A stretch of DNA of 5,385 nucleotides from Gemmatimonadales bacterium UBA2960 (GCA_002348465.1 DEBI01000074.1:1-5385), one strand, 5' to 3'. Positions 1 to 5,215 are shown, counted from the stretch's first letter. The notes: generated by a model not told the origin, from the letters alone. Numbers and translations: made by a program.

Positions 1-476
1 GCACCATTCACGATGAATGTTCCCAGGTCCGTCAGAAGAGGGAGATCACCGAGGTATACTTCTTTTTCGATGATGTCTTGGGTGACACGTTCCTCAATCG
101 GAGTTGAGACTTTCTTTCTCTTGCGCTTTTTAGGGGCGCCTGGATCTTCTTCCGGCTGCTCCCACACGATAAGGCGGAGCGTCGCCTTAAGTGGAGCGGA
201 ATACGTCATATCCCGCTCAATGCACTCCTCTACGGAATACTTTGGCTCACCGAGTGAGCACGAGATGTACTCGAGCATGAAGTACTCATTGACGTCTTCG
301 ATAGGGAAAATCTCTTCGAAGACTCTATCGAGACCAAAATCCCACTGCTCGTCCGGATCCTGCTCCACAAGCTTTTCAAATGAGCGGAGCTGAACATCCA
401 GCAGGTTCGGCATCGGCATCACTGACTTGAGCTTCGCAAAGCTCAGGATCGGGCGGTTGTCCTTGCGCAGTTCCAA
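1..476 (-). CDS. rpoB: RNA polymerase beta subunit, N-terminal part (cut by window edge)
   Basis: Beta subunit of DNA-dependent RNA polymerase; 158 complete codons are visible before the left edge. The translation carries typical RpoB N-terminal blocks: PNLLDVQLRSFEKL (residues 23-36), IFPIEDVNEYFMLEY (56-70), LGEPKYSVEECIERD (75-89), APLKATLRLIV (94-104), EKEVYLGDLPLLT (137-149) and GTFIVNG (152-158), which belong to the protrusion/lobe side of the subunit. Start chosen: TTG at 476. An in-frame TAA lies at 489-491, no ATG or GTG occurs between it and residue 19, a strong SD-like TAAGGGGG (484-491) sits 7 nt upstream, and starting there restores the usual stretch before PNLL (residues 3-9, LRKDNRP, resemble the RIRKDF-type start of other RpoBs). 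ATGs at 419 or 413 would remove that stretch. A lysine/arginine-rich insert (KKRKRKK, 116-122) precedes the EKEVYLGD block. It follows rplL after a 246-nt spacer, as in the classic rplKAJL-rpoBC cluster. Confidence 0.97.
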   Translation of the reverse strand, partial: MELRKDNRPILSFAKLKSVMPMPNLLDVQLRSFEKLVEQDPDEQWDFGLDRVFEEIFPIEDVNEYFMLEYISCSLGEPKYSVEECIERDMTYSAPLKATLRLIVWEQPEEDPGAPKKRKRKKVSTPIEERVTQDIIEKEVYLGDLPLLTDLGTFIVNG

Positions 477-493
477 CGTAAGTCCCCCTTACG
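477..493 (-). promoter_or_regulatory. rpoB ribosome-binding site inside a perfect hairpin
   Basis: A perfect 6-bp inverted repeat, CGTAAG (493-488) and CTTACG (482-477), encloses the loop GGGGA (487-483). The SD-like stretch TAAGGGGG occupies 491-484, so its first half lies in the stem and its G-run in the loop. The hairpin ends directly against the TTG start at 476. The structure is seen in the sequence; an effect on rpoB translation is inferred. A second possible hairpin, CCTCG (518-514) with CGAGG (499-495), lies just upstream. Confidence 0.6.
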
Positions 494-722
494 ACCTCGT
501 CCGCATACGCGTGCGAGGAGCATTGTCGTTTTCGAGTTGGGACACACCCGCGGTTCCCCACCATAGGCTCACCATTCCAAAGATGTTCCTATAGCGCGGT
601 CGCGAACTGTCCCTATTTGTCACGCGACATAATGCCGCGTCCGAAGTCGAGATCTTACCGAGACCGACTCCGGTCGTTCTGCCCATATACGAATGTCGAT
701 ACACTCGCTAGCCTGGCCGGCG
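494..722 (-). other. rplL-rpoB spacer with hairpins, no terminator seen
   Basis: Non-coding spacer between the rplL stop and the rpoB RBS hairpin. The clearest structure is an 8-bp stem, ACGCGGCA (640-633) with TGTCGCGT (629-622), including one G-U pair and closed by a TTA triloop. A smaller one is GACCG (675-671) with CGGTC (666-662) around a GAGT loop. Neither is followed by a T-run, so I do not call a rho-independent terminator. No convincing -35/-10 pair is visible. In E. coli the equivalent spacer holds a partial attenuator and an RNase III site; a processing role for the 8-bp stem is possible but is inference. A 71-codon GTG frame (704-489) crosses the spacer but shows no family features. 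Confidence 0.5.
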
Positions 723-1103
723 TTACTTGAGTTCGACGGTGGCGCCGACTTCCTCAAGCTTGGCTTTCATCTCGTCGGCCTCTTCCTGGGTCGCACCTTC
801 CTTCACGTTACTCGGAGCACCGTCGACCACATCCTTCGCCTCTTTGAGGCCTAGACCAGTCAGCTCACGCACAACCTTAATTACTTGGATCTTCTTATCG
901 CCAACGCCGGCTAGAACTACATCGAATTCGTCCTTTGCCTCAGCCCCACCAGCGTCACCACCCGCAGCAGCACCACCCGCTACCGCAACAGGAGCGGCCA
1001 CAGCCGTGACGTTAAACTTCTCCTTGAAGGCATCAACGAACTCAGAGAGCTCGAGAACGGTCATGCCACCAATCGCTTCGAGCAGCTCTTCCTGATTCGC
1101 CAT
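723..1103 (-). CDS. rplL: 50S ribosomal protein L7/L12
   Basis: Stalk protein L12, present in several copies per ribosome; it binds L10 through its N-terminal domain and recruits translational GTPases (EF-Tu, EF-G, IF2) with its C-terminal domain. The protein is 126 aa, usual for the family. Three parts can be read: an N-terminal dimerisation helix pair (about residues 1-34), a flexible hinge rich in Ala, Gly and Val (about 35-57), and the globular C-terminal domain (about 58-126) with the factor-binding stretch KIQVIKVVRELTGLGLKEAK (71-90) and the following VVDGAP. The ATG at 1103 is supported by AGGAG (1117-1113), 9 nt upstream. The gene lies 109 nt behind rplJ, and that spacer is structured, which may help set the higher L12 output needed relative to L10. 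The stop is TAA. Confidence 0.98.
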   Translation of the reverse strand: MANQEELLEAIGGMTVLELSEFVDAFKEKFNVTAVAAPVAVAGGAAAGGDAGGAEAKDEFDVVLAGVGDKKIQVIKVVRELTGLGLKEAKDVVDGAPSNVKEGATQEEADEMKAKLEEVGATVELK

Positions 1104-1212
1104 TTTTCCTGTCTCCTAAATGTCCACCGACTTCTTGTCGGCAACTGGTTTGAACCTGTGAATTACCAGGAACGCGCCCGCGTCCCTTTTACTACTCGCC
1201 CGGGATGCGGGC
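1104..1212 (-). other. structured rplJ-rplL spacer with two hairpins
   Basis: Two hairpins can be read on the transcribed strand. The first begins immediately after the rplJ stop: GCCCGC-A-TCCC (1212-1202) pairs with GGGA-C-GCGGGC (1186-1176), giving ten pairs interrupted by one A-C mismatch, with a 15-nt loop. The second, CCGAC (1141-1137) with GTCGG (1131-1127) around an AAGAA loop, sits 9 nt upstream of the rplL SD (AGGAG, 1117-1113). A weaker stem, CTGGT (1169-1165) with ACCAG (1149-1145), is possible between them. No T-run follows either hairpin, so a terminator is unlikely. mRNA processing or a translational role is inference. Confidence 0.5.
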
Positions 1213-1743
1213 TTAACCTGCCTTAGCACGCTCGTCCTTCAGTGCGTCCATCAGACCGGCCATTTCCTGAAGCTTTGCTCCGAGAGCAGACGCAAGTGCT
1301 GCCATCGGACTCTCCATCGCACCTGCTAACTCCGCGAGAAGCTGCTCACGCGACGGAAGCTTTGCGATTTTTTCCACCTGCTCGGCCTGGATCACCTTGT
1401 TATCAAGGACTCCAAGCTTGAAAGTGGGCTTCTTGTCATGATCCTTTGCGAAGTCGCTTAGCACCTTGGCAGCCGCAGCAGCGTCCTCGTATCCAAAGAC
1501 GAACCCGGTGGGCCCGCTCAAACTCTCTCCGATATCTGGAAGTGTCTCGGACTCATCAAAGACACGCTTCGCGATTCGGTTCTTGACCACTACATACTCA
1601 GCGCCGGATTTCCGAAGCGATGAGCGCAGTTCGGTCATTGCCTTGACGTTTAGTCCCGTGAAATCAGTCAGATACAGAACGGGCGCCCGATCAATTCGCT
1701 CTTTGAGCTCCTCAACAAATATCTCTTTTCTGGCGCGGTCCAT
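1213..1743 (-). CDS. rplJ: 50S ribosomal protein L10
   Basis: L10 anchors the L12 dimers at the base of the ribosomal stalk and binds 23S rRNA with its N-terminal domain. The protein is 176 aa. The L10 block is clear: YLTDFTGLNVKAMTELRSSL (residues 24-43), then SGAEYVVVKNRIAKR (46-60) and GPTGFVF (77-83). A long hydrophobic C-terminal helix (about 131-172) is the L12-binding helix. The protein is somewhat longer than the E. coli form (165 aa), which would suit three rather than two L12 dimers, but that is inferred from length only. Start chosen: ATG at 1743, which overlaps the rplA TGA by one base (TGATG) and has GGAGGG (1753-1748) 4 nt upstream. An in-frame TTG at 1755 would add four residues but would place that SD inside the coding region. 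The overlap implies translational coupling to rplA and leaves no intergenic L10 leader. Confidence 0.97.
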   Translation of the reverse strand: MDRARKEIFVEELKERIDRAPVLYLTDFTGLNVKAMTELRSSLRKSGAEYVVVKNRIAKRVFDESETLPDIGESLSGPTGFVFGYEDAAAAAKVLSDFAKDHDKKPTFKLGVLDNKVIQAEQVEKIAKLPSREQLLAELAGAMESPMAALASALGAKLQEMAGLMDALKDERAKAG

Positions 1744-2435
1744 CAGTCCCTCCAAGCGTTAGTGTCGATGGCCACACCCGGCCCCATCGTGCTTGAGACT
1801 GTTACGCTCCTCAGATACGCACCCTTCGCTGACGACGGCCTGGACTGCATGATTTGGTCCATAAAAGCCGTGAGATTCTCTTGAAGCTGCTCATCAGAGA
1901 ACGACGCCTTTCCAATCGGCGCATGCACGATTCCGGTCTTATCGACTCGGAACTCTATTTTACCCGCCTTAATCTCTTTCACAGCACGACCGATATCGAA
2001 CGTCACGGTTCCAGCTTTCGGAGTCGGCATGAGGCCCCGCGGACCAAGCACGCGGCCGAGCGGGCCCACCTTCCCCATGAGATCGGGCGTGACAACGCAG
2101 ACGTCAAAATCCACCCATCCGTCCTCGATCTTTTCGACGTACTCAACCCCGACGTGATCCGCTCCAGCCTCTCTAGCCTCCTCTTCTTTTTCACCCTGGA
2201 CGATCGCCAAGACTCGAACAGATTTCCCCGTCCCATGCGGAAGGACTACAGTGCCGCGGACGAGCTGATCCGCCTGTCGCGGATCAACTCCAAGACGCGT
2301 GGCGACATCGACAGATTCGTCGAACTTCGCCGTAGCAAGCTCTCGCACGAGCTTCACCGCGTCATTTGGCGCCATTTTCACACCGCTCGGGACGGCCGCG
2401 CGGGCCGAACCGTAGCGTTTCCCTTTTTTTGGCAT
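1743..2435 (-). CDS. rplA: 50S ribosomal protein L1
   Basis: L1 binds helices 76-78 of 23S rRNA to form the mobile L1 stalk at the E site and, in many bacteria, represses its own mRNA. The protein is 230 aa, normal for bacterial L1. Domain I is split between the N- and C-terminal parts, with conserved RELATAKFDESVDVATRLGV (31-50) and VRGTVVLPHGTGK (59-71). The family signature spans about residues 116-144 (TPDLMGKVGPLGRVLG, then PRGLMPTPKAGTV). The C-terminal STMGPG (215-220) belongs to the rRNA-binding face. The start is the only option: ATG at 2435, because an in-frame TGA lies at 2444-2442. The SD is poor: AGTAGG abuts the ATG without spacing, while a good GGGAGGG lies 25 nt upstream, in a candidate pseudoknot. 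It follows rplK after 88 nt and overlaps rplJ by one base. Confidence 0.98.
   Translation of the reverse strand: MPKKGKRYGSARAAVPSGVKMAPNDAVKLVRELATAKFDESVDVATRLGVDPRQADQLVRGTVVLPHGTGKSVRVLAIVQGEKEEEAREAGADHVGVEYVEKIEDGWVDFDVCVVTPDLMGKVGPLGRVLGPRGLMPTPKAGTVTFDIGRAVKEIKAGKIEFRVDKTGIVHAPIGKASFSDEQLQENLTAFMDQIMQSRPSSAKGAYLRSVTVSSTMGPGVAIDTNAWRD
1744..1753 (-). promoter_or_regulatory. rplJ Shine-Dalgarno inside the rplA end
   Basis: GGAGGG (1753-1748) lies within the last codons of rplA, 4 nt before the ATG at 1743. It decides the rplJ start in favour of the ATG over the upstream TTG at 1755, and fits reinitiation by ribosomes finishing rplA. Confidence 0.75.
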
Positions 2436-2445
2436 CCTACTTCAA

Positions 2446-2492
2446 GAGCCGCTTCGTTTACCCTCCCACCGCTGACGGCTCTCATGCGGTGG
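2446..2492 (-). promoter_or_regulatory. candidate H-type pseudoknot in the rplA leader
   Basis: Stem 1 pairs CCACCGC (2492-2486) with GCGGTGG (2472-2466), seven perfect pairs. Stem 2 pairs GAGCCG (2481-2476), which lies in the loop of stem 1, with CGGCTC (2451-2446), six perfect pairs extendable by A2482-T2445 and a G-T wobble. Connecting loops are ATGA (4 nt), TCA (3 nt) and an A/G-rich 14-nt loop (2465-2452), workable lengths for an H-type fold. The structure ends 10 nt before the rplA ATG, and SD-like GGTGGGAGGG is partly in stem 1. If stem 2 is not formed, stem 1 can extend by TGA/TCA with one bulged A. The pairing is seen in the sequence; that it folds and controls rplA, perhaps by L1 binding, is inferred. 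Confidence 0.45.
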
Positions 2493-2501
2493 TACACGGG
2501 T

Positions 2502-2517
2502 GGGACACCTAGGTCCC
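2502..2517 (-). other. small hairpin just after rplK
   Basis: GGGAC (2517-2513) pairs with GTCCC (2506-2502) around a CTAGGT loop, 6 nt after the rplK stop. No T-run follows it. It is the upstream half of the structured rplK-rplA spacer. Its function is unknown. Confidence 0.35.
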
Positions 2518-2523
2518 CATTTG

Positions 2524-2952
2524 TTAGCCCTCTACTATGACTCCCATAGAACGGGCCGTTCCAGCGATCATCTCCACCGCTGAATCGATGTCGTTCGCAT
2601 TCAGGTCTTCCATCTTACTCTCAGCGATCTCTGCGAGCTGAGCCCGCGTGATCGTACCTACCTTCTCACGGTTTGGCTCGCCCGAGCCCTTAGGCAAACT
2701 AATAGCTTTCTTAATCAAAACGGCAGCAGGCGGCGTTTTCGTTATAAACGAGAACGACCGATCCGCGTAGACCGTGATCTCGACCGGAGTCGTAATCCCC
2801 TGCTTATCGGCGGTCTTCGCGTTGAACTGCTTGCAGAACTCCATGATGTTGACGCCGTGCGCTCCCAGCGCAGGGCCTACGGGAGGGGCTGGATTGGCCT
2901 GCCCACCCGCGACATGAAGCTTGATAAACCCGACTGCTTGTTCTTTCGCCAT
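2524..2952 (-). CDS. rplK: 50S ribosomal protein L11
   Basis: L11 binds the GTPase-associated centre of 23S rRNA at the stalk base, and is needed for RelA activation and for thiostrepton action in other bacteria. The protein is 142 aa, the family's usual length. The N-terminal domain carries the proline-rich linker ANPAPPVGPALGAHGVNIM (residues 19-37), the region that contacts thiopeptide drugs. The C-terminal rRNA-binding domain (about 73-142) includes KVGTITRAQLAEIAE and the closing ARSMGVIVEG. The start is ATG at 2952; the SD-like AGCAGGA (2970-2964) has a rather long 11-nt spacing. It lies 18 nt behind nusG, too short a gap for the L1 autoregulatory leader that precedes rplK in E. coli. 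Confidence 0.98.
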   Translation of the reverse strand: MAKEQAVGFIKLHVAGGQANPAPPVGPALGAHGVNIMEFCKQFNAKTADKQGITTPVEITVYADRSFSFITKTPPAAVLIKKAISLPKGSGEPNREKVGTITRAQLAEIAESKMEDLNANDIDSAVEMIAGTARSMGVIVEG

Positions 2953-2970
2953 GATTCTAGTGTTCCTGCT

Positions 2971-3513
2971 CTAATATCCCTTGAGATCCGTGTAATCAAG
3001 TTCGACCGAAGTCGGACGACCGAAGAGTGACACCTCCACCTTCACCTTGCCCTTATCAGGATAAACTTCCTGAACGGTACCGGAAAAGTCAGTGAATGGG
3101 CCCTTGGTAACCTCTACCACCTGATCGATGTGGAATGGGATCTCTTCCTGTGTCTTGCCCTCGGACTGCGTTTCGATCCCAAGAATCTTGTTGACTTCAT
3201 CTTCACGAAGAGGATGCGGAGCCTTACCTGACCCCACAAATTTGATCACACCCTGAATGTTGTTGACCGAGTGCGCAGTACGTTCGTTCAAGGCCATGTG
3301 CACTAGCACATAACCTGGATACAAGCGACGAGTGACTGACACCCTCTTTCCATTTCGGATTTCCAAAGCTTCTTGGGTCGGCACGAGAACGTCTAGTAAC
3401 TCACCTTCATCCTGGCCCTCATCAATCTTAAGCTGTATTAGCCGTTGAACCTTGTTCTCGTGCCCAGAATACGTCTGGACAGCATACCACCGAGAGTCGG
3501 TTGCAGTACTCAC
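2971..3513 (-). CDS. nusG: transcription termination/antitermination factor NusG
   Basis: NusG binds the beta-prime clamp of RNA polymerase through its N-terminal NGN domain and contacts Rho or ribosomal protein S10 through its C-terminal KOW domain. The protein is 180 aa, close to the E. coli form. The NGN domain opens with RWYAVQTYSGHENKV (residues 8-22) and includes LVPTQE, RLYPGYVLVHM and GVIKFVG. The KOW domain (about 127-180) contains KGPFTDFSGTV (137-147), KGKVKVEVSLFGR (about 154-166) and a VELDY end. No extra domain is inserted between NGN and KOW. The start is GTG at 3513, one nucleotide after the secE stop, with GGAG 6 nt upstream inside the secE end. The order secE-nusG-rplK is the conserved one. 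Confidence 0.98.
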   Translation of the reverse strand: MSTATDSRWYAVQTYSGHENKVQRLIQLKIDEGQDEGELLDVLVPTQEALEIRNGKRVSVTRRLYPGYVLVHMALNERTAHSVNNIQGVIKFVGSGKAPHPLREDEVNKILGIETQSEGKTQEEIPFHIDQVVEVTKGPFTDFSGTVQEVYPDKGKVKVEVSLFGRPTSVELDYTDLKGY

Positions 3514-3514
3514 G

Positions 3515-3727
3515 TTAGGCTCCGAAGATTCCCATAATGGTGTTGATCACAAAACTCGCAGACTTGTCCATTAGCCATATGATCAGTGACACCGCCATAG
3601 TGAAAATCAGCACCACGATAGTTGCAGAACGAAGCTGCTCCCAGTCCGGCCAAGTGACCTTTTGGAGCTCGACCCAACACTCTCCGATAAAAGCTCGCGT
3701 CCCTTTCGCCTTATCTATCGCTGACAC
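3515..3727 (-). CDS. secE: preprotein translocase subunit SecE
   Basis: SecE is the small clamp subunit of the SecYEG translocon in the cytoplasmic membrane. The protein is 70 aa, the short single-span form found in most bacteria (the E. coli form has three spans). An amphipathic cytoplasmic helix carries the family motif ELQKVTWPDWEQL (residues 20-32), followed by one membrane segment at about 36-53 (TIVVLIFTMAVSLIIWLM). The start is GTG at 3727, sharing its G with the rpmG TAG (TAGTG). AAGGA (3741-3737) lies 9 nt upstream within rpmG. The one-base overlap suggests translational coupling with L33. Confidence 0.97.
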   Translation of the reverse strand: MSAIDKAKGTRAFIGECWVELQKVTWPDWEQLRSATIVVLIFTMAVSLIIWLMDKSASFVINTIMGIFGA

Positions 3728-3879
3728 TACTTCGTTTCCTTATGCTGTCTGTGGCCACGGCACCTACGGCAGTACTTGCGAAACTCCACCCTCTCTGGGT
3801 GCAGTCTCTTGTTCTTCGTAGTGTCGTAGTTCCTATCCTTACAGTCCTCACAAGCGAGGACAATTTTGTCGCGCGGCAT
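3727..3879 (-). CDS. rpmG: 50S ribosomal protein L33, zinc-binding form
   Basis: A small 50S protein near the E site. The 50-aa translation begins MPRDKIVLACEDC, continues with a NYDTTKNKRLHPERVEFRKY stretch and ends HRQHKETK, the standard L33 pattern. Two CxxC pairs (C10/C13 and C37/C40) form a zinc ribbon, so this is the zinc-containing (C+) type; a C- paralogue elsewhere in the genome cannot be excluded. ATG at 3879 has an excellent SD, AAAGGAGG (3893-3886), 6 nt upstream. It lies 85 nt after tuf and overlaps the secE GTG by one base. Many bacteria have tRNA-Trp between rpmG and secE; none is present here. Confidence 0.97.
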   Translation of the reverse strand: MPRDKIVLACEDCKDRNYDTTKNKRLHPERVEFRKYCRRCRGHRQHKETK

Positions 3880-3896
3880 CGAATGCCTCCTTTGAA

Positions 3897-3911
3897 GGGG
3901 CACTCAGCCCC
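3897..3911 (-). other. hairpin in the tuf-rpmG spacer
   Basis: GGGGC (3911-3907) pairs with GCCCC (3901-3897) around a TGAGT loop; only TT follows, then the rpmG SD 3 nt further on. It is too poor in T to call a strong terminator. It could be a weak attenuator, an mRNA-end stabiliser for tuf or a processing site. It closely resembles the hairpin upstream of tuf. The tuf stop itself is doubled (TAGTAG). Confidence 0.45.
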
Positions 3912-3964
3912 ACATGTACCACGTTAGTCCGAGGCGCTACTAGACCCGAACTCTTTCCTGCCTA

Positions 3965-5155
3965 CTACTCGATTATCTCGGTAACGACGCCGGCACCAAC
4001 CGTGCGTCCACCCTCACGGATCGCAAACCGAAGTTCCGGATCCATCGCGATGGGCGTAATTAGCTCCACTTCCATCTGCACGTTGTCCCCGGGCATGACC
4101 ATTTCTACACCCGCAGGAAGGTTCGCCGCACCCGTCACATCCGTCGTCCGGAAGTAGAATTGGGGACGATATCCGTTGAAGAACGGCGTGTGTCGCCCAC
4201 CCTCTTCCTTGGTCAAGACGTACACCTCAGCCTTGAACTTGGTGTGGGGTGTGATAGAGCCCGGAGCGGCTAATACCTGACCACGCTCGATCTGGTCTTT
4301 GTCCACTCCACGTAGCAGAAGTCCTGCATTATCTCCCGCTCGGCCCTCGTCCAGAAGCTTGCGGAACATCTCGACTCCGGTCACAACCGTCTTGTTATCT
4401 GCGCCCATCCCGACGATGTCCACTTCTTCACCCTGCTTGACGATCCCGCGCTCAATGCGGCCTGTCGCCACCGTGCCGCGACCCGTAATCGAGAACACGT
4501 CCTCGACGGGCATCAGGAACGGCTTTTCAATATCGCGCTCTGGCTGAGGAATATACGAGTCGATCGCATCCATCAGCTCTTGAATGCACGCCGACGCATC
4601 GCCTTCCCCACCAGCCTCAAGAGCCTGCAGCGCCGAGCCCTTAACGATCGGAATATCATCGCCAGGGAAGTCATACTCGCTCAGCAGCTCACGAACCTCC
4701 AGCTCCACCAACTCCAAGAGCTCCTCGTCGTCGACCATGTCGACCTTGTTCATAAATACTACGATGAAAGGTACGTTGACCTGACGAGCAAGCAGGATGT
4801 GCTCGCGCGTCTGGGGCATCGGTCCGTCCGCCGCACTCACAACGAGAATCGCGCCATCCATCTGCGCTGCACCCGTGATCATGTTCTTCACATAGTCGGC
4901 GTGACCCGGACAATCCACGTGTGCGTAGTGACGGGCCTCCGTCTCATACTCTACGTGCGCCGTTGCAATCGTGATCCCACGCTCCCGCTCTTCCGGAGCC
5001 TTGTCGATGTTCTCGAACGCAACCGCCTCTCCTCCATGCTTCTTCGCCTGCGTGGTTGTTATCGCAGCCGTTAGCGTTGTCTTACCGTGATCGACGTGTC
5101 CAATCGTACCCACGTTCACGTGCGGCTTAGTGCGCTCGAACTTCTCCTTACCCAT
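3965..5155 (-). CDS. tuf: translation elongation factor Tu
   Basis: EF-Tu is the GTPase that delivers aminoacyl-tRNA to the ribosomal A site. The protein is 396 aa, the normal length. The GTPase domain shows all five G motifs: GHVDHGKT (residues 19-26), RGITI (59-63), DCPGH (81-85), NKVD (136-139) and SAL (174-176). Domains 2 and 3 follow (about 212-396), with PQFYFRTTDVTG and the conserved end RFAIREGGRTVGAGVV. Residues at the elfamycin sites, such as Q125, Y161 and the AIREGG region, look like the common wild-type form. Start chosen: ATG at 5155 (MGKEKFERTKPHVNVGTIGH is the standard N-terminus), with AGAGGA (5169-5164) 8 nt upstream. A GTG at 5188 would add 11 unrelated residues and is rejected. 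Upstream are two tRNAs, as in the E. coli glyT-thrT-tufB unit, which suggests co-transcription. Whether a second tuf exists cannot be told from here. Confidence 0.99.
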   Translation of the reverse strand: MGKEKFERTKPHVNVGTIGHVDHGKTTLTAAITTTQAKKHGGEAVAFENIDKAPEERERGITIATAHVEYETEARHYAHVDCPGHADYVKNMITGAAQMDGAILVVSAADGPMPQTREHILLARQVNVPFIVVFMNKVDMVDDEELLELVELEVRELLSEYDFPGDDIPIVKGSALQALEAGGEGDASACIQELMDAIDSYIPQPERDIEKPFLMPVEDVFSITGRGTVATGRIERGIVKQGEEVDIVGMGADNKTVVTGVEMFRKLLDEGRAGDNAGLLLRGVDKDQIERGQVLAAPGSITPHTKFKAEVYVLTKEEGGRHTPFFNGYRPQFYFRTTDVTGAANLPAGVEMVMPGDNVQMEVELITPIAMDPELRFAIREGGRTVGAGVVTEIIE

Positions 5156-5200
5156 CTCGCTGATCCTCTTTTTGGTGTTCGTTTTCACCTTTTATAAGAA

Positions 5201-5215
5201 CGGGGTCTCGCCCCG
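5201..5215 (-). other. GC hairpin in the tuf leader
   Basis: CGGGG (5215-5211) pairs with CCCCG (5205-5201) around a CGAGA loop, followed by TTCTTATAAA. It lies between the tRNA-Thr 3' end and the tuf SD. The T-content downstream is too low for a strong terminator; an RNA-processing or attenuation role is inferred. The TATAAA (5196-5191) could serve as a -10 element, but no -35 is seen at the right distance. Confidence 0.4.

Noticed and set aside
111..131. KKRKRKK in RpoB read as a nuclear-localisation-like signal
   Set aside because: The context is a bacterial RNA polymerase gene; a basic loop is enough explanation.
13..393. A plus-strand open frame opposite rpoB
   Set aside because: The minus-strand translation is unmistakable RpoB; the plus-strand frame is serine-rich shadow sequence.
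588..623. GTGACA and TATAGG as a promoter for rpoB
   Set aside because: The spacing is 24 nt, too long for a sigma-70 type promoter, and the -10 match is poor.
489..704. A 71-codon minus-strand frame (GTG start) crossing the rplL-rpoB spacer, in the same frame as rpoB and ending at a TAA inside the rpoB SD
   Set aside because: No recognisable family, no good SD before the GTG, low-complexity-free but unpatterned residues, and a frame of this length is not rare by chance. It cannot be an RpoB extension because of the TAA.
1854..2540. A 228-codon plus-strand open frame antisense to rplA
   Set aside because: It lies wholly opposite rplA and its spacer, has no protein-family features, and rplA is certain; it is a codon-bias shadow.
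3880..3964. A terminator separating tuf from rpmG
   Set aside because: The hairpin at 3897-3911 is followed by only two T residues and then the rpmG SD, so it does not meet the pattern of an intrinsic terminator.
4580..5074. A 164-codon plus-strand open frame antisense to tuf
   Set aside because: Same reason: it mirrors the EF-Tu GTPase region, and there is no supporting motif or start context.
5156..5188. An upstream GTG start for tuf at 5188
   Set aside because: It adds 11 residues not found in EF-Tu, whereas the ATG at 5155 gives the standard N-terminus and has a well-spaced AGAGGA.
5191..5196. TATAAA as a promoter -10 for tuf
   Set aside because: No -35-like hexamer lies 15-19 nt upstream and no extended -10 TG is present; the upstream bases form the GC hairpin instead.
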